A stretch of DNA of 64,000 nucleotides, taken from contig NC_087377.1 of assembly GCF_963675165.1 (NCBI RefSeq), forward strand, positions 5,084,042 to 5,148,041, read 5' to 3'. The position numbers were made by a program, and so were the translations under genes. Origin of the DNA: Halichondria panicea (taxonomy: Eukaryota; Porifera; Demospongiae; Suberitida; Halichondriidae). The notes under the pieces are model-generated. The model was not told the origin of the DNA and made no database searches. It saw only the letters and a program-made list of their open reading frames with translations. This document shows, piece after piece, positions 1 through 11,399 of the stretch (its first letter is position 1; each line of letters opens with the position of its first letter).

Positions 1-239
1 CGACGGCTAAACATGAATTTCATGAGAATTGTTTTGCTCTCTGTAAGAAGTCCACGAGCAGTTCTGCTGCTAAACATCAACTTTCTCTAATACTTGAGGC
101 CATTTGGGACACAGGACACTATTTAGTTACAAAGCCTTAGCTATATCAAAGGTACTATAGGAACACAAGCATGAAAAAGCGCTCTGTGTACCTATAGCTA
201 CTTCACGACAATCGAGATTATATTTTCTTTGTTTCCAAT

Positions 240-1740
240 TGATACCTACTATCAGGGCATGTGGTTCAGTAATGGGGGTAGTATAATTATAGTTGTTACA
301 ACATTATAATGTACAGTTTTTCAACTATTTTTGATTGTTCTAACCATAACACAGTTGTTTCAAGTGTGTATAGTTGTTATAAACATCATGTACACTCGTT
401 TCAACTATTGTACATAACACAGTTACAACTATTGTTGGTTAATTTAACCATTATGCTATAGTAACACTATTTTAGTTGATGTAACTATTTTGTTTGTTTA
501 TTTTAACCATTCCTGATTAATACAGTTGGTTCAATTATCATCACGGTTATTCTTATCCAAATGAGTAGAAACGACTCTTTTTTTAGTTGAGGTAACTAAT
601 ATGTAAAGTTATTTTACTAGTTGTGATTGCTAAACCAGTAAAAATATAGTTGCTTCAACTGTTTTAGTAGCCTCGATTCCAGGCCGATTAAAATACGGCC
701 TGGTACCTATTGCAGGGGTGATAGTGCGCATGCGTTAGTTTATTCTCCAGAATCTGGGGAATCCCCTTTTTCTTTCTCTCATCTATTTTTTTCTATCTTT
801 GTACATCAGTTTAGTTCTCTATTGCGTTGTGCCAGAAGGCTTTCACACTAGTCTGAAGCCAAAAGAGGCTCTTATCTACCTCTATGACGGTTGTATGGTC
901 AGGATGTCTTACCTTGGATCTGTACAGGCTATGGGAAGTGTATGGTGCCTCAAACTGCTACTTGCGAAGACTACCCGGCTATAGGACCATCCTAGACGTA
1001 GATGAGAGCCTCTTCTGTCTTAAAACTAGTGTTCAAGCCTTCTAGACCAACGCAATAGACGGCATAAGCCACAGCTTTACAGAACTCAGTCATAGAGATA
1101 AAGTATTACGGAACATATTTTTAGTAAACGGACTAATTTCCTGTGTAATTTACTAAGGTTTTACGTTCGTAGTACGATTACCCATATTCTGGGTAAATTG
1201 AAGCGCATGCGCACTATCACCCCTGCAATAGGTACCAGGCCGTATTTTAATTGGCCTTGAATCGAGGCTACTGTTTTAGTTGCTTTAACACAATGTGTAG
1301 TTTGTTTTAAATGTATAACTATTTTAACCCAAATTAGAAGTTGTAACCAATGCATAAAATTTAAATAGTTGTTTCAACTAATTGTGATTGTTGTAACATC
1401 AACACAGTTGTTTAAACCATTGTAGTTACTTTACAAACAATGTGGTTATTCTAACCCTAATACGTAATAACTATTATCTTTAGTTTCTATAACCATGCGT
1501 ATAGTCGGTTTAACTAATAATTAGTGATTAATATTAACTATTGCAGTTATTTTAAACTATTTTGTATAGTTGTCTCAACCATTTTATTACGGAGTTGTGT
1601 TATATACAAGGTTGTTCTAACCCAGATGAGTAAAAACTAGACAATTGTATTTTCAACAGGAGGGTGGTTATTACAACTAAAGAAATAGAACTTGAAGTAA
1701 CCATCCCAAGTTAGTCTAACCAAACACTTTTTTCAGTGAT
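240..1740. repeat. Degenerate AT-rich satellite (GTTGTTTCAACTA-like motif)
   Basis: The stretch is filled with variants of AGTTGTTTCAACTATT, TTGTAACTATT and TTTTAACCATT, recurring every 20 to 40 bases in both orientations. Each copy is a short near-palindrome of the GTTGNNNCAAC or GTTNNAAC type. No open reading frame of note lies in it. A foldback element sits inside at 668-1270 and duplicates 9 bases of the repeat. The unit is too degenerate to fix a period by eye. Confidence 0.6.
668..1270. mobile_element. Foldback element with TAGCCTCGAT termini, 9-bp target duplication
   Basis: The element starts TAGCCTCGATTCCAGGCCG and ends with the inverted version. The inverted repeat continues through almost the whole element: the stretch around 815-890 (AGAAGGCTTTCACACTAGT) reappears inverted around 985-1065. 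The flanks are CTGTTTTAG at 659-667 and at 1271-1279, a perfect 9-bp target duplication. No transposase is encoded. The 9-bp duplication and long inverted repeats resemble non-autonomous Mutator-like elements; that family assignment is inference. Confidence 0.8.
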
Positions 1741-3298
1741 ATATATGGACAGGCCACGCCCATTTAACACTAACTTTGGTGAAAGTCTACTATACTACTG
1801 CTACTGATTCTATCAGAAGAAAATAGCTGTACAACAAACTTACACAGCTCTGTCTCTAGCTAGCTAAGCTATATAGCTCTGTGTATGACTTTTAGGACAT
1901 TTTCTCTGATGAATCCAGTATTATAGGAAATTGTACGCGTAAAAATATCCATAATTTGGCGCATGCGCAAGCAGTCGATAGCAGGCCTTCTTTTCTATAA
2001 AGGCCAGTGAAGGAGGCTAGTTGCATGCCTTCCTTTTTTTGTACGCCCTTGATCGTACTTACTTTTGGTAACTGTGGAGCACTAGATACAACAGCTTACA
2101 AGTGAATGCGTATTAAAGTCAGCTTATACATATACATATAATACGAGTGAATTTAATGAAGATTCCCAGTGTAGTTCTGTGTGTCCACAGTGGACATTCA
2201 TTCTAGAATACTTCCGCAGGATAATGTGCTACCTTTCCCTAACCATAATACTTTAACCGTCGGATTCTTAATTAACAGTGAAGTGAAATGTCTGTAAATT
2301 CTCTATCGGGTTTCCAGAGCAATAAAATGCCTAGCAACCATATCCCTTTACAGGTCAGCCGTGGAACCTGGAACAGTTCCATCACTTTAGTTTGCATCAC
2401 TTTAGTTTGCATCTGAGCCCAACCCACCAAATTAGCTTGATGTTATCGCAGCCCCCAATGAAGTGGCTATGGCTTGTAGAGATGGGCGTGGGTCAATGCT
2501 GTGCACAAACTAACCATCGATTTTATGCCTTGCTGCTGCCTCGATGGAAGTATGTGTGGCCTCTAAAAGCTGCACTCTGGTCAACTAAGCTGCTTAGCAA
2601 GCATGTAGACTATTGTAGAGCTTGTGTCCACTTGTGAAGTGCCTGTGTAACACAAATGGCTTGCTGCTTCCTCTTCGAAAATATTCTATGGCTACCAAGA
2701 TAGTCCAGAGGGTCTACCAATGGATATTACTCAGTCCTACATGCTGTATAGCTTGTTTTAAACCTTTTTTTTTTTAAGTGTCCTAATTGAACAGCTCAGC
2801 AGAACTTCAAAGGATATCCAATCTGCCACACAATCCAATATCATGCAACATTCACAAGTTGATAACACGCTCCCTCCCAGATTGTTGTTGTAAAATTTAC
2901 AACAATTTGACCGGTAAAGGGATATACCAATAGAATGCCCTGCCCATACAACAAGGAATAAAATGGTGCAACATGTGTTGCCATAACAACCACGGTTATT
3001 ACGCTCACCCGTTTTTATCATTTTAAATGCTCGGCCAGCGGTGAGATAAAATCCAAAAAATTTTTTTTATGGATCAACCTATCATATGGTATAAAGGCTT
3101 GACTAAGCTTGATTTTCACATCATATGAATGTAACAGTGCATGCTAAGATATATCAATTTGAAGTACAATACGTACATGTATTACTATATCGGTGAACGA
3201 TCTATGAAATTTACAAGCTCACATAAAGACTGTTTATTACTGCTAATTCTATTTTAGCTATACAATACTTAGTCTACTGATATTCTAGCTATACTATA
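1741..3298. other. No supported gene
   Basis: I see no convincing coding exon here. A copy of the GGCCAGTGAAGGAGGCTA end found in the TAGCC family lies at about 1998-2015, preceded by AGGCCTTCTTTTC. Short open frames at 2392-2637 and 2758-3021 show no recognisable domain. Confidence 0.4.
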
Positions 3299-3634
3299 CT
3301 ACTTGCCAGAGTCACACAGTGAGCCCTCTCCTGGTCTTTCACCGTCCTGGTCCATAGCGCTAGCGTCTAGGTCCATGTCATGCATGTCCTCAGTCCCAGA
3401 CAGTTCATCAGTGTCTGGCATAAAGCTGGTAGCCTTTGGGAGGTATCCTACTATCCCCTCTCCTTCATAGGCACTGTCATCACCAGAGGAGACATCGCCA
3501 TTGCTGTCCTCAAGCTGTTCAAGCACATTGGCACAAGTAAACAATCTAGCCATAGCTATAAACTTCATGCGGTAAGATGCTAATGAAATTTTAACATAGC
3601 AAGGTGGCTTGGAAAATTCTAGACTAAATTGCAC
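3299..3634 (-). pseudogene. Possible piggyBac-like transposase N-terminal exon
   Basis: The minus-strand frame has an internal Met-Ala-Arg start followed by a very acidic stretch (LEQLEDSNGDVSSGDDS, then TDELSGTEDMHDMDLD). Such acidic N-termini are typical of piggyBac transposases. About 135 bases upstream (minus sense) is a TTAA at 3769-3772 followed by CCCTTTAACC and a GGGCCACGATCGTGGCCC palindrome, which looks like a piggyBac terminus with its TTAA target. The catalytic DDD domain is not present nearby, so this would be the 5' remnant of an element. The assignment rests on composition and the TTAA end, not on a catalytic motif. Confidence 0.35.
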
Positions 3635-3735
3635 GTGATTCTACAGCTCTTCCTCTATACAGGGATGTGCGTAGTTCGAGCTACTTCCTAAGTATCGCAG
3701 AATTAGAATTTCGCAAAAAAAAAAGTCACTATTGC

Positions 3736-3772
3736 GGGCCACGATCGTGGCCCGTGACGGTTAAAGGGTTAA
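3736..3772. mobile_element. TTAA-flanked piggyBac-like terminal repeat
   Basis: Read on the minus strand this is TTAA then CCCTTTAACCGTCACGGGCC, running into an 18-bp perfect palindrome at 3736-3753. A CCC start next to TTAA is characteristic of piggyBac-type termini. The matching other end was not found. Confidence 0.4.
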
Positions 3773-3955
3773 GGCTTAATCACTTGTTTCTTACGCCCTC
3801 CTGCTTTGTTTTTGACCCCCCATGGATCCTTTTCCATGGTAATGATCGTCAGGTTTAATCTCCTGACTTCTGCTTGACAGCAGAATGTGTATTTTTCCTA
3901 AGGTGGTATTTTGTATCCAAGTGATGAAGTCATAATTATAATCCTATTCATGCAG

Positions 3956-4137
3956 GTGGAGAGAGTGAAATATCTCTGGGAGAAGTCCTTTCATTTTTCA
4001 CTGGAAGTGATCGCCCACCACCAATGGGGTTTCCGACAGATGCCACCTTGTCATTTAATGAGTACAACCCTTACCCCACTTCATCAACGTGTGGATTATG
4101 TCTTACTCTTCCATCAAAGTATACAGTGACTATCTAG
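3956..4137 (+). CDS. HECT E3 ligase C-lobe exon (last exon or fragment)
   Basis: An acceptor (TTCATGCAG) opens a frame of 60 codons beginning GESEISLGEVLSFFTG and ending at TAG 4135-4137. It reads through PPPMGF and TSSTCGLCLTLP. This matches the end of HECT ubiquitin-ligase catalytic domains, where an 'LxxVLxFxTG ... PPMGF ... STC' layout places the catalytic cysteine in the STC motif (the Cys of TSSTCG here). HECT enzymes accept ubiquitin on this cysteine and pass it to substrates. The N-lobe exons were not found upstream, so this is either the terminal exon of a gene beginning outside the window or a fragment carried by a mobile element. Confidence 0.55.
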
Positions 4138-4272
4138 ACTTCAAACAGCATTTCCTTTTTGGGATGCAAAACCACGGCGGTTTTGGACTGTATTAATTGT
4201 TGTGTAATTCACCTCGTCCTCATCATTTAAACCCCATTTTTTGGTATCATCAGTCTCAATCAGGCGCTATAT

Positions 4273-4361
4273 ATTCATGATCTGTGAGTTTGTGCTATTT
4301 ATAAGACATTAATAAATTCATGATCTGTGAGTTTGTGATATTTATAAGACGTTAATAAATT
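4273..4361. repeat. 43-bp tandem duplication
   Basis: ATTCATGATCTGTGAGTTTG is followed by a GATATTT/GCTATTTATAAGAC core and repeated once with a period of 43 bases. Confidence 0.7.
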
Positions 4362-4454
4362 AAAGAAAATTTTGTCAATTTTATACTCAGCGTGTACACA
4401 CTCATACTATATATCACGCTTAATGTAATTGAATGGATATATATGTAATTATAT
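4362..4454. other. Short AT-rich spacer
   Basis: AT-rich sequence between the 43-bp duplication and the 3' end of the integrase gene; nothing recognised. Confidence 0.4.
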
Positions 4455-6025
4455 CTAATAGTTAATAACCTTTGCCCGTACAAACTGTACAGTTGCGCAG
4501 TACTCATCAATTCCATAGTTACTAGCAGTGAAGTTAGAGTTAGAGGGGTTTATCTCTCGACACAGTTCAATGAAATCAGCAGGAGTGAGGGGGTTTAAGG
4601 TGTGTGGTACCTCGACACATTGAGCGTCATCTTCTTCACTGAATGGGGCATTCCAGTCAATGCCATACAATGGAGCTTCTGCCTGCAGATATATAATATG
4701 AAAACTCATTAAACCTGGAATGGGATAACATACAATTGATAGTTGTGCGACCTCTCCCTGAAATAATGCTAATCCCCGCATCCACTGCTGTGTAGGTGAC
4801 AATCCTCTTTCTGAACTCAATGGGTGGCTATTCCAAGAGCGTTTGAATGCTTCCAGTGACTTCCGTATTTTAGGTAGGTATACGTAATGTAAACTGAACA
4901 AAAGCACTTCGTCATCAACATCTAGGAGCTCTACTTCCTCCAAGTGATAGAACAGATTGTAGAACAAACACGTACAGCCTCGAAAAACATCCCGCCAAAG
5001 GCGCTCGATCCTAGAATTGTGTACACTTCTTCCCGTTATAAATGACCCTCTTCTAGGACCTCGTTCGGGATGTTGCAACATGTAATTTGCTACTAACACA
5101 TTTTCCCCACCTCGATCTGAGCGAATTCGACTAGGCAAACCATAGCTCTGAACAGCTGTTGAAAAGCTGCGGAACACCGTATCGGCTTTGTTGTTGTCTG
5201 AGCATTGGAGGAAAACGACAGTTCGACTATAACCGTCAACTCCCCGTGAATAACTAGCCTCCACCTGTGTGTGTAACATAATTCGTAACGTCATGATATT
5301 ATCGTATATTTGGGTTATCACCTGATCAATTTGTGGTTGCCATCTATGTGCCATAGCGCTAGTGGGCCATTCACATGATATTCACGACGTTGTATGGTCC
5401 TCAGCCTACGCATTACTGTCCCAGCAGGGTCGACACGTCTCTGAGCCTCCCCGATACGATGCTGTTGAACCCTTATTCCACGTGCCAGTAGGTGACCTTG
5501 CATCTGACGATTTCCACACATTGGAAATTCTGATACAATGCCTTCCACAACTCTGTCTAGTTGATCATCATTAAGGTCTGAATAGAGACTTGTTATACTT
5601 AAAGAATAGTCAGTCATTCTGCGTTGAACAGTTCTAGTTGAAACTCCAAGTATCCCAGCAATTTGAGGCACAGTAAATAGTGTTTCTAGAAGCGTCGCTA
5701 ACTGATTTCGAGGTATGTGGAATCTTGGTCTTCCATTTGAGCCTGTATGTACAGCTGATGCTTGATAACCTGTTCTGTGGTTGTCCTCATCCTGGGCCAG
5801 TTGTAGCTCTGATATAGCTCCCCTTACACACCTCAGTGAATCAGTAACATCTTCTCCGAAAAGCTCGAAACCAGCTAATTCTCTGTGAACAAGCTCAAGT
5901 TGTACCTGGTAAGCTTCTAGTTGATCAGCTCCAATAGCTCTACCATCAGAATAGAGATCGAGGTCACTCATAACTCTCCTTAATGTAGACAAACACCACC
6001 CTGATGAAGATAAGCTTACATCCAT
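4455..6025 (-). CDS. DDE integrase-core transposase-like gene with one frame break
   Basis: Starting at ATG 6023-6025, the first exon runs to 5322 and encodes about 234 residues. It contains a helix-turn-helix ([19 protein letters not shown]) and ends [10 protein letters not shown] with the first catalytic Asp. A 57-base intron follows (5265-5321, GTGATA...ACACAG). The next exon carries the rest of the rve-type core: SDRGGENV (second Asp) and [13 protein letters not shown] (catalytic Glu), then [11 protein letters not shown] 69-base, in-frame intron (4683-4751) probably precedes the last exon, which stops near 4455. This layout matches the metazoan integrase-core family related to bacterial IS3-type and retroviral integrases. 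After the first intron the conserved frame is lost by one base at a run of four G (about 5246-5249), so the copy is either decayed or carries a homopolymer sequencing error. It acts in the nucleus on DNA if functional. Confidence 0.75.
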
Positions 6026-6147
6026 TATTGAACATGTGTAGGTGAACTCTTAATAGAATAACATTTAAGACTAACTGGGAGTGGCCCAGTACCTGTGTTC
6101 AGGTGTAGGGCCACGCCCAGCTATGTTATCCAGCATTGAAACCTCTT

Positions 6148-6333
6148 TTGCATGTACAACTTCACCACACAAATAAGAGAGTATCATTCGCATGTACAAC
6201 TTCACCATGCAAATAAGAGAGTATCATTTGCATGTACAACTTCACAACTTCACCATGCAAATAAGAGAGTATCATTTGCATGTATAACTTCACCATGCAA
6301 ATAAGAGAGTATCGTTTGCATGTACAACTTCAC
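6148..6333. repeat. About 40-bp tandem repeat, left half
   Basis: Four to five copies of a unit reading CATGTACAACTTCACCATGC then AAATAAGAGAGTATCATTTG. The array is cut by the element at 6334-7119 and resumes at 7120. Confidence 0.8.
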
Positions 6334-7119
6334 TAGCCTCGATCCCAGGCCTTACTTTTTCTTGCTGTTGTCACTGTTCATCCATGCATAAAAGACATAG
6401 TGAGGCAGCAAAGAAAGAAATGGGCGTACAGTTAAGAAAAAGTAAGGCCTGGTTTGGGAAATCGCGTGATCCACAAGGATTTTTATGAACGTGGGCGATA
6501 TGTAGCCCACAATCATGACATAAGATATTCTCCCACGCATTCAGAGTTAATAAGACTGTACTGAGCATGAGACAACCACCAAGCTAGCTGTGCTGCAAGT
6601 CAGATCAGAGAACCAGCGTGGCCAGCTCTGGTGGCAGTAGCTACCTGCTATATGATAATGATGACTAAGCTATTCTTGATCTATACTATCAGTAGACTAT
6701 ATAATAGCATGTAGAAAGACACAAGAAAAGGTGATAGTCTGATAGAATCTGAACACATATTACTAGTAGATCATCTAGCTAAGCCTAAGGTATAGCTAGC
6801 TATAGTGCTTGCAAACTTCCAGTTCCAAGTCCATGTCCAGCTTGCTGCAGGCAAAGTTTTAGTTAGTCATAGATCTCTGCGTGGGCAGTCCAACATCTCT
6901 AGCTCAGTATGCCCACGCTCATTTTCACCCTTCTACCACCCTTCTACCCTCACGCGACTTCCCGATACAGGCTCTCCTTTTTCCTAACTCTACGTCTATT
7001 TCTTTCTTTATTCCTCCAATTAATACCGTATTTTATCTCATTGAACGATTAATACAGTATTTTATCTTATTGAACGATTGTGATAAAGAACAGAAAAAGG
7101 AGAGCCTGTGTAGAGGCTA
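6334..7119. mobile_element. TAGCC-family element, 786 bp, 9-bp target duplication
   Basis: The left end is TAGCCTCGATCCCAGGCC; the right end is GAGCCTGTGTAGAGGCTA, its diverged inverted form. CAACTTCAC is duplicated exactly at 6325-6333 and 7120-7128. A sub-hairpin (AGGCCTTACTTTTTCTTG against AAGAAAAAGTAAGGCCT) lies at about 6345-6451. No transposase is present; short frames here are not genes. Confidence 0.75.
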
Positions 7120-7262
7120 CAACTTCACCATGCAAATAAGAGAGTATCATTTGCATGTACAACTTCACCATGCAAATGATAGAGTATATCATTTGCATGT
7201 ACAACTTCACCATGCAAATGAGAGAGAGTGTGTCATTTGTATGCACAACTTCACCATGTAAA
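7120..7262. repeat. About 40-bp tandem repeat, right half
   Basis: Continuation of the array at 6148-6333 in the same orientation, with more diverged units (ATGATAGAGTATATC, GAGAGAGAGTGTGTC). Confidence 0.8.
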
Positions 7263-8818
7263 TCACTTTAGTACTAAATAAAAAAAGGTGAGGTTTTGGC
7301 ACTGATCACCCCCCATAATAAACATCCTCGCCTCGCTTAATGAGGGCTAATTTATTCCCCAGTAACCTCGCGGGTAACTGAGATTATTGCAAATCTTGGA
7401 TTTTATGAGTTGTCACTAGTATTCTGTCAAGTTTTCCAGTATCCAGTGCAACTGTGCTTTATATAGATAGTGAATAACCATTATTCAAGCTCTATTTACC
7501 GTTGCAACTATCTTCTTCATTGAATTTAGGTAAGTTTAATCTTGTATTGTACACATTTATCCCTTTTTCTCTGAAATGATTAATGTTTAGGTCATATACT
7601 TCAATATGCTTGTTGGTAAATCATGTGGTATCACCCCGGCCCCAAGCCAAAGAAAATTAGTCATACATCAGCTGGTAGAATTTAGTGCTAGAAAAAAGTT
7701 GAATTAAAGAGCACCACTAAAGATCCCTTTTTTGGGAATATGCTAAGCGTTACAGAAATTTTAATTTTAGGCATACATTCCCTTATGATTGGTGATCACC
7801 CCAAGAGCATTAGTTTTGGATCAGGTGGATGTATAGCTTTTGTGTGCATGAATGTGTAGTCACCTATTTGTACCTCACAATTGTTATTGGCCCGGTAGTA
7901 GATTGTGGTGAAGGGCCTGTATTTAACTACTACAAATGCTGTTTCATCTATATTTTATATAGCAATACCTCGCAAGCCAAAACTTACTGAGTACGCTGAA
8001 GAAAAGAAGACAGAAGAATACCGAAGAATACCCCTCCTCTCTACACCCCTACACGTCACCGCCCTCGTAAATGTTATTGGCTGTTCCGGCTATATATACA
8101 CTCTTGTATGCCTCACCAGCTTCTCTCCATCTAAGACTGTCTGATTAGAGTGCTAAACTAATCATAATTATAGCTGTAATAATCATTTTTATCGTGTAAG
8201 TTTTTGTTAATGTTGTTCGGTTTGATCCCACTCGTTTTACACTTAGAAAGCAACTGGCAGTGCTGTGGAGTGTTTTGCTGTCTCCAAGTGTATGTAATTA
8301 TACTTAATGAATTGGAAATTGAAATGTATACACGCTCACCAGCCTAGTATAATTATATAGAAACTTCGTACAACTGATTCATCAAAAGTGAAAACAATTA
8401 AGAAAGTTACATGGTGTATTATGTATCTTGTCGTGTGAATGATCATGGTTATTGCCTCAAACTAGTGGACTTCTTGATGGTTTTCTTTTTCATTTAATTT
8501 TAAGTTGGCAGCAAAAGAGAAGCCTCTGACAGTCACAAATACATTCACAATTTCAGGGAACTAAGCATCCTCTGATGATTTTATATCTACTGTGAAACAA
8601 GTATCCAATACCACTATAGCTCTGTACATTCTCCTTACTATTACCATGTACCAATGCACTGTTGATTGTGTCTCTTTCCTCTTCTTTCACCGCTTACAAT
8701 GAGTTTTCCTCATTTGAGGCAAGAAAAGAAGACAAGAAAGCGAGGCGCGGATGTTTTCCGAGGCCCACTTCCGTTTCCAATCCCTCTCTCCTACATCTAT
8801 GGACTAAGTAAGTAAGTA
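7263..8818. other. No supported gene
   Basis: I see no coding exon that I can support. About 8755-8806 resembles one end (TTTCCAATCCCTCTCTCCTA) of the inverted-repeat element at 49392-50132. Confidence 0.4.
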
Positions 8819-9670
8819 ATGCACCTATCAATGTGTTGCCCCACCCCCCCCCCCCCCGGGAGGGGTCGGGGTTATATGGGGGATTTGACCATACCTCAGG
8901 TCAAATTCCCCCAGGTGGGGGAGGATTCTGTGTTCAAATCCCCCAGTTAACAGGGGGTTTTTGAGCCCCAAGCAGTTGCACTGCATAAAAACAGGCTATA
9001 AAAGCAGTCTTTACTACACAAAGCCAGGTCAAATCCCCCAGTATGGGGCCAAAATGTCAGCTTATGAGGTGGGCGTGGCTGTGACATCGATCAACACAAA
9101 GCTGGGCTCCTGGTTCAGCTCAGCTCTCCATTCTCTCACTTCAGGTACGTATGCTATTTATGCTAGACGTATGCACTGACTGGATCTACCATAGGCCTCC
9201 ATGCTTTTGCACTTGGAAGTGCATCTACAGATAAACATGGCTGCCATTATTTTTATTAAAAATTATAGGTTGTTTCTCCATATGTAACCAATCCTAGATT
9301 ACATCATCTATATACCTTCCTAATGACGTCATAGTAGCTGGTAAGGTGAATATAGTAGGTAATGCACCTATCAATGTGTTGCCCCACTACCCCCCCCCCC
9401 CCCGGGACATACGGGGGGATTTGACTCAATTTGACCTGACATTTTGGCCCCATACTGGGGGATTTGACCTGGCTTTGCGTAGTAAAGACTGCTTTTATAT
9501 CCTGTTTTTATGCAGTGCAACTGCTTGGGGCTCAAAAACCCCCTGTTGACTGGGGGATCTGAACACAGAATCCTCCCCCACCTGGGGGAATTTGACCAGA
9601 GGTATGGTCAAATCCCCCATATAACCCCGACCCCTCCCGGGGTGGATGGGGCAACACATTGATAGGTGCA
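8819..9670. mobile_element. Foldback element with C-rich arms
   Basis: ATGCACCTATCAATGTGTTG plus a C14 run starts the left arm (8819-about 9060), which is repeated inverted at about 9425-9670. A third copy of the terminus, in direct orientation, starts at 9361, so 9361-9670 by itself is bounded by inverted ends. The arms contain repeated CAAATCCCCC segments. The loop (9061-9424) includes the 83-bp sequence repeated inverted at 15016-15098. The 72-codon frame at 8961-9179 is a by-product of the arm. Confidence 0.65.
9268..9351. repeat. 83-bp inverted repeat, left copy
   Basis: GGTTGTTTCTCCATATGTAA through GTAGCTGGTAAGGTGAATA is repeated almost exactly in inverse orientation at 15016-15098, 5.7 kb away. 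The two copies enclose the inverted minisatellite arrays. Confidence 0.85.
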
Positions 9671-9673
9671 TAA

Positions 9674-9895
9674 CTAGTAGCATATATGCAGCAGTAGCAC
9701 TGGTAGCTCTGGTAGCAGTAGTAGCACTGGTAGCACTGGTAGCGCTGGTAGCAGCAGTAGCACTGGTAGCTCTGGTAGCAGTAGTAGCACTGGTAGCGCT
9801 GGTAGCAGCAGTAGCACTAGTAGCACTGGTAGCAGCAGTAGCACTGGTAGCAGCAGTAGCACTGGTGGCACTGGTAGTGCTGGTAGCATTGGTAG
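9674..9895. repeat. 9-bp-periodic minisatellite, array 1 (direct)
   Basis: Built from variants of the 9-mers GGTAGCACT, GGTAGCGCT, GGTAGCAGC and AGTAGCACT. Because the period is three codons, stop-free frames appear on both strands (VALVALVA, LPVLLLLP); these are not genes. Confidence 0.9.
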
Positions 9896-10158
9896 CAGTG
9901 GCGTAGCCAGGATTTTGGGAAGGGCAGGGCTCAAATTATTTGAGCAGGGCCAGAGCGTAACACCTAAAAAAAAGGTCATCACTTTTCCTCAGCAGTCAGC
10001 AGGCATTAGATGGCCCTGCCCATATTTCCATTCAATGACATCATTCTAGTAACTATGCATGCAGAATACATGGACAGATCACGGTAATTCAAGTGTTGAT
10101 AAAGCACAAAAGGGGGGGGGGCTCTAGCCCCTCAGCCCCCCCTCTGCCTACGCCACTG
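9896..10158. mobile_element. MITE with CAGTGGCGTAG termini
   Basis: Starts CAGTGGCGTAGCCAGG and ends CTACGCCACTG, giving 11-bp perfect terminal inverted repeats. It interrupts the 9-bp minisatellite. A shorter relative lies at about 25680-25818. No coding capacity. Confidence 0.7.
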
Positions 10159-10186
10159 GGTAGCAGTAGTAGCACTGGTAGCTGAC

Positions 10187-10865
10187 AGGGGCGTAGCTTA
10201 ATGGTTTCCTAGTTGCCCAGAAACCCCCTTGCTTGCTGAAAAATGGGTGGGGCTGATCATGTGCTGAAGTTAATATTGACCACCAGTAGATTAATATCCA
10301 GTCTGTATTTATTGTGCCTATTAGTTACCTTCTGCAATCCAAGATAAGAGACCAAGATCAGCCCAGTTCCTCTACTACTGCTCAGAGTCAGACTCCAGAC
10401 TGTATTTTACAGTGTATACTGCTAATGGCTGGAGACTAGCAAGAGTATGGATTGATATCTAGCCTGGATTTATTTCAATGCCTGTTATTAATACTAGTTT
10501 AGCTTCTGCAATCCAAGATAAGAGACCTGATTGTCAGCCCAGTTCCTCTACTGCACGCTCAGACGTATATGCAGTCTCACCACAATCTGATTCTCAGCCA
10601 CCAACCTCAGAGCTCATGCCCACTGGTCAATGCCAATGGTACTGATTCCTGGTAGTACATTTGTACTTACAACTATAAAGTTTAGGAGATGAGGCCGAGG
10701 AGAACTGAAGCTACGACTTATCAAAAAATGCAGCCATAAGGGGTGTAACCGGCATAATTAAGGGGCGTGGTACAGGAAGTGGGCGTGGTCTCTTAAATTT
10801 TGCTGCGCTATCGCGCCGCCTTATTCCTTCAGAAACCCCTTTAGTAAATATCTAGCTACGCCCCT
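10187..10865. mobile_element. MITE with AGGGGCGTAGCT termini and internal duplication
   Basis: Perfect 12-bp terminal inverted repeats AGGGGCGTAGCT/AGCTACGCCCCT. Inside, a segment of about 170 bp (CTTCTGCAATCCAAGATAAG, then AGCCCAGTTCCTCTACT) occurs twice in tandem, at about 10285-10400 and 10455-10570. It also interrupts the minisatellite. Confidence 0.65.
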
Positions 10866-10866
10866 G

Positions 10867-11110
10867 TTAGCAGCAGTAGCATTGGTAGCAGCACTGGTAG
10901 CAGTAGTATAGCAGTATAGTATAGCACTGGTAGCACTAGTAGCAATAGTAGCACTGGTAGCGCTGGTAGCACTGGTAGCACTGCATGGTAGCGCTGGTAG
11001 CATTGGTAGCACTGGTAGCGCTGGTAGCAGTAGTAGCACTGGTAGCGCTGGTAGCAGCAGTTGAGTAGCACTGGTAGCGCTGGTAGCAGCAGTAGCACTG
11101 GTAGCGCTGG
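10867..11110. repeat. 9-bp-periodic minisatellite, array 2 (direct)
   Basis: Same unit and orientation as 9674-9895 (GTAGCACTGGTAGCGCTG). Minus-strand frames with strings of ATSATSAT are repeat translation only. Confidence 0.9.
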
Positions 11111-11399
11111 GTCAAGTAATAAATATACAAGCCATGCACCCAATTAGATACCATTACCACTACAAAGTTATATGTCATTCTAGGTACTGCAGCAAGCGAT
11201 GAGTACAGCTACCTATTACCGCAACGCTCCTTGGAGGGTGAGCCGGACCATGACTGAAGGCCATTAATATGGATAGGAAGCCCCTCTAATTAATCAGAGG
11301 GGTGCAACCTCGGTAATTAGATAATGATGAAGCGTTTCTAATAATTATGATGCTCCCCTAATTAAGTACTTGGGGGTAAAGAGGTGGCCTAGCCAACAG

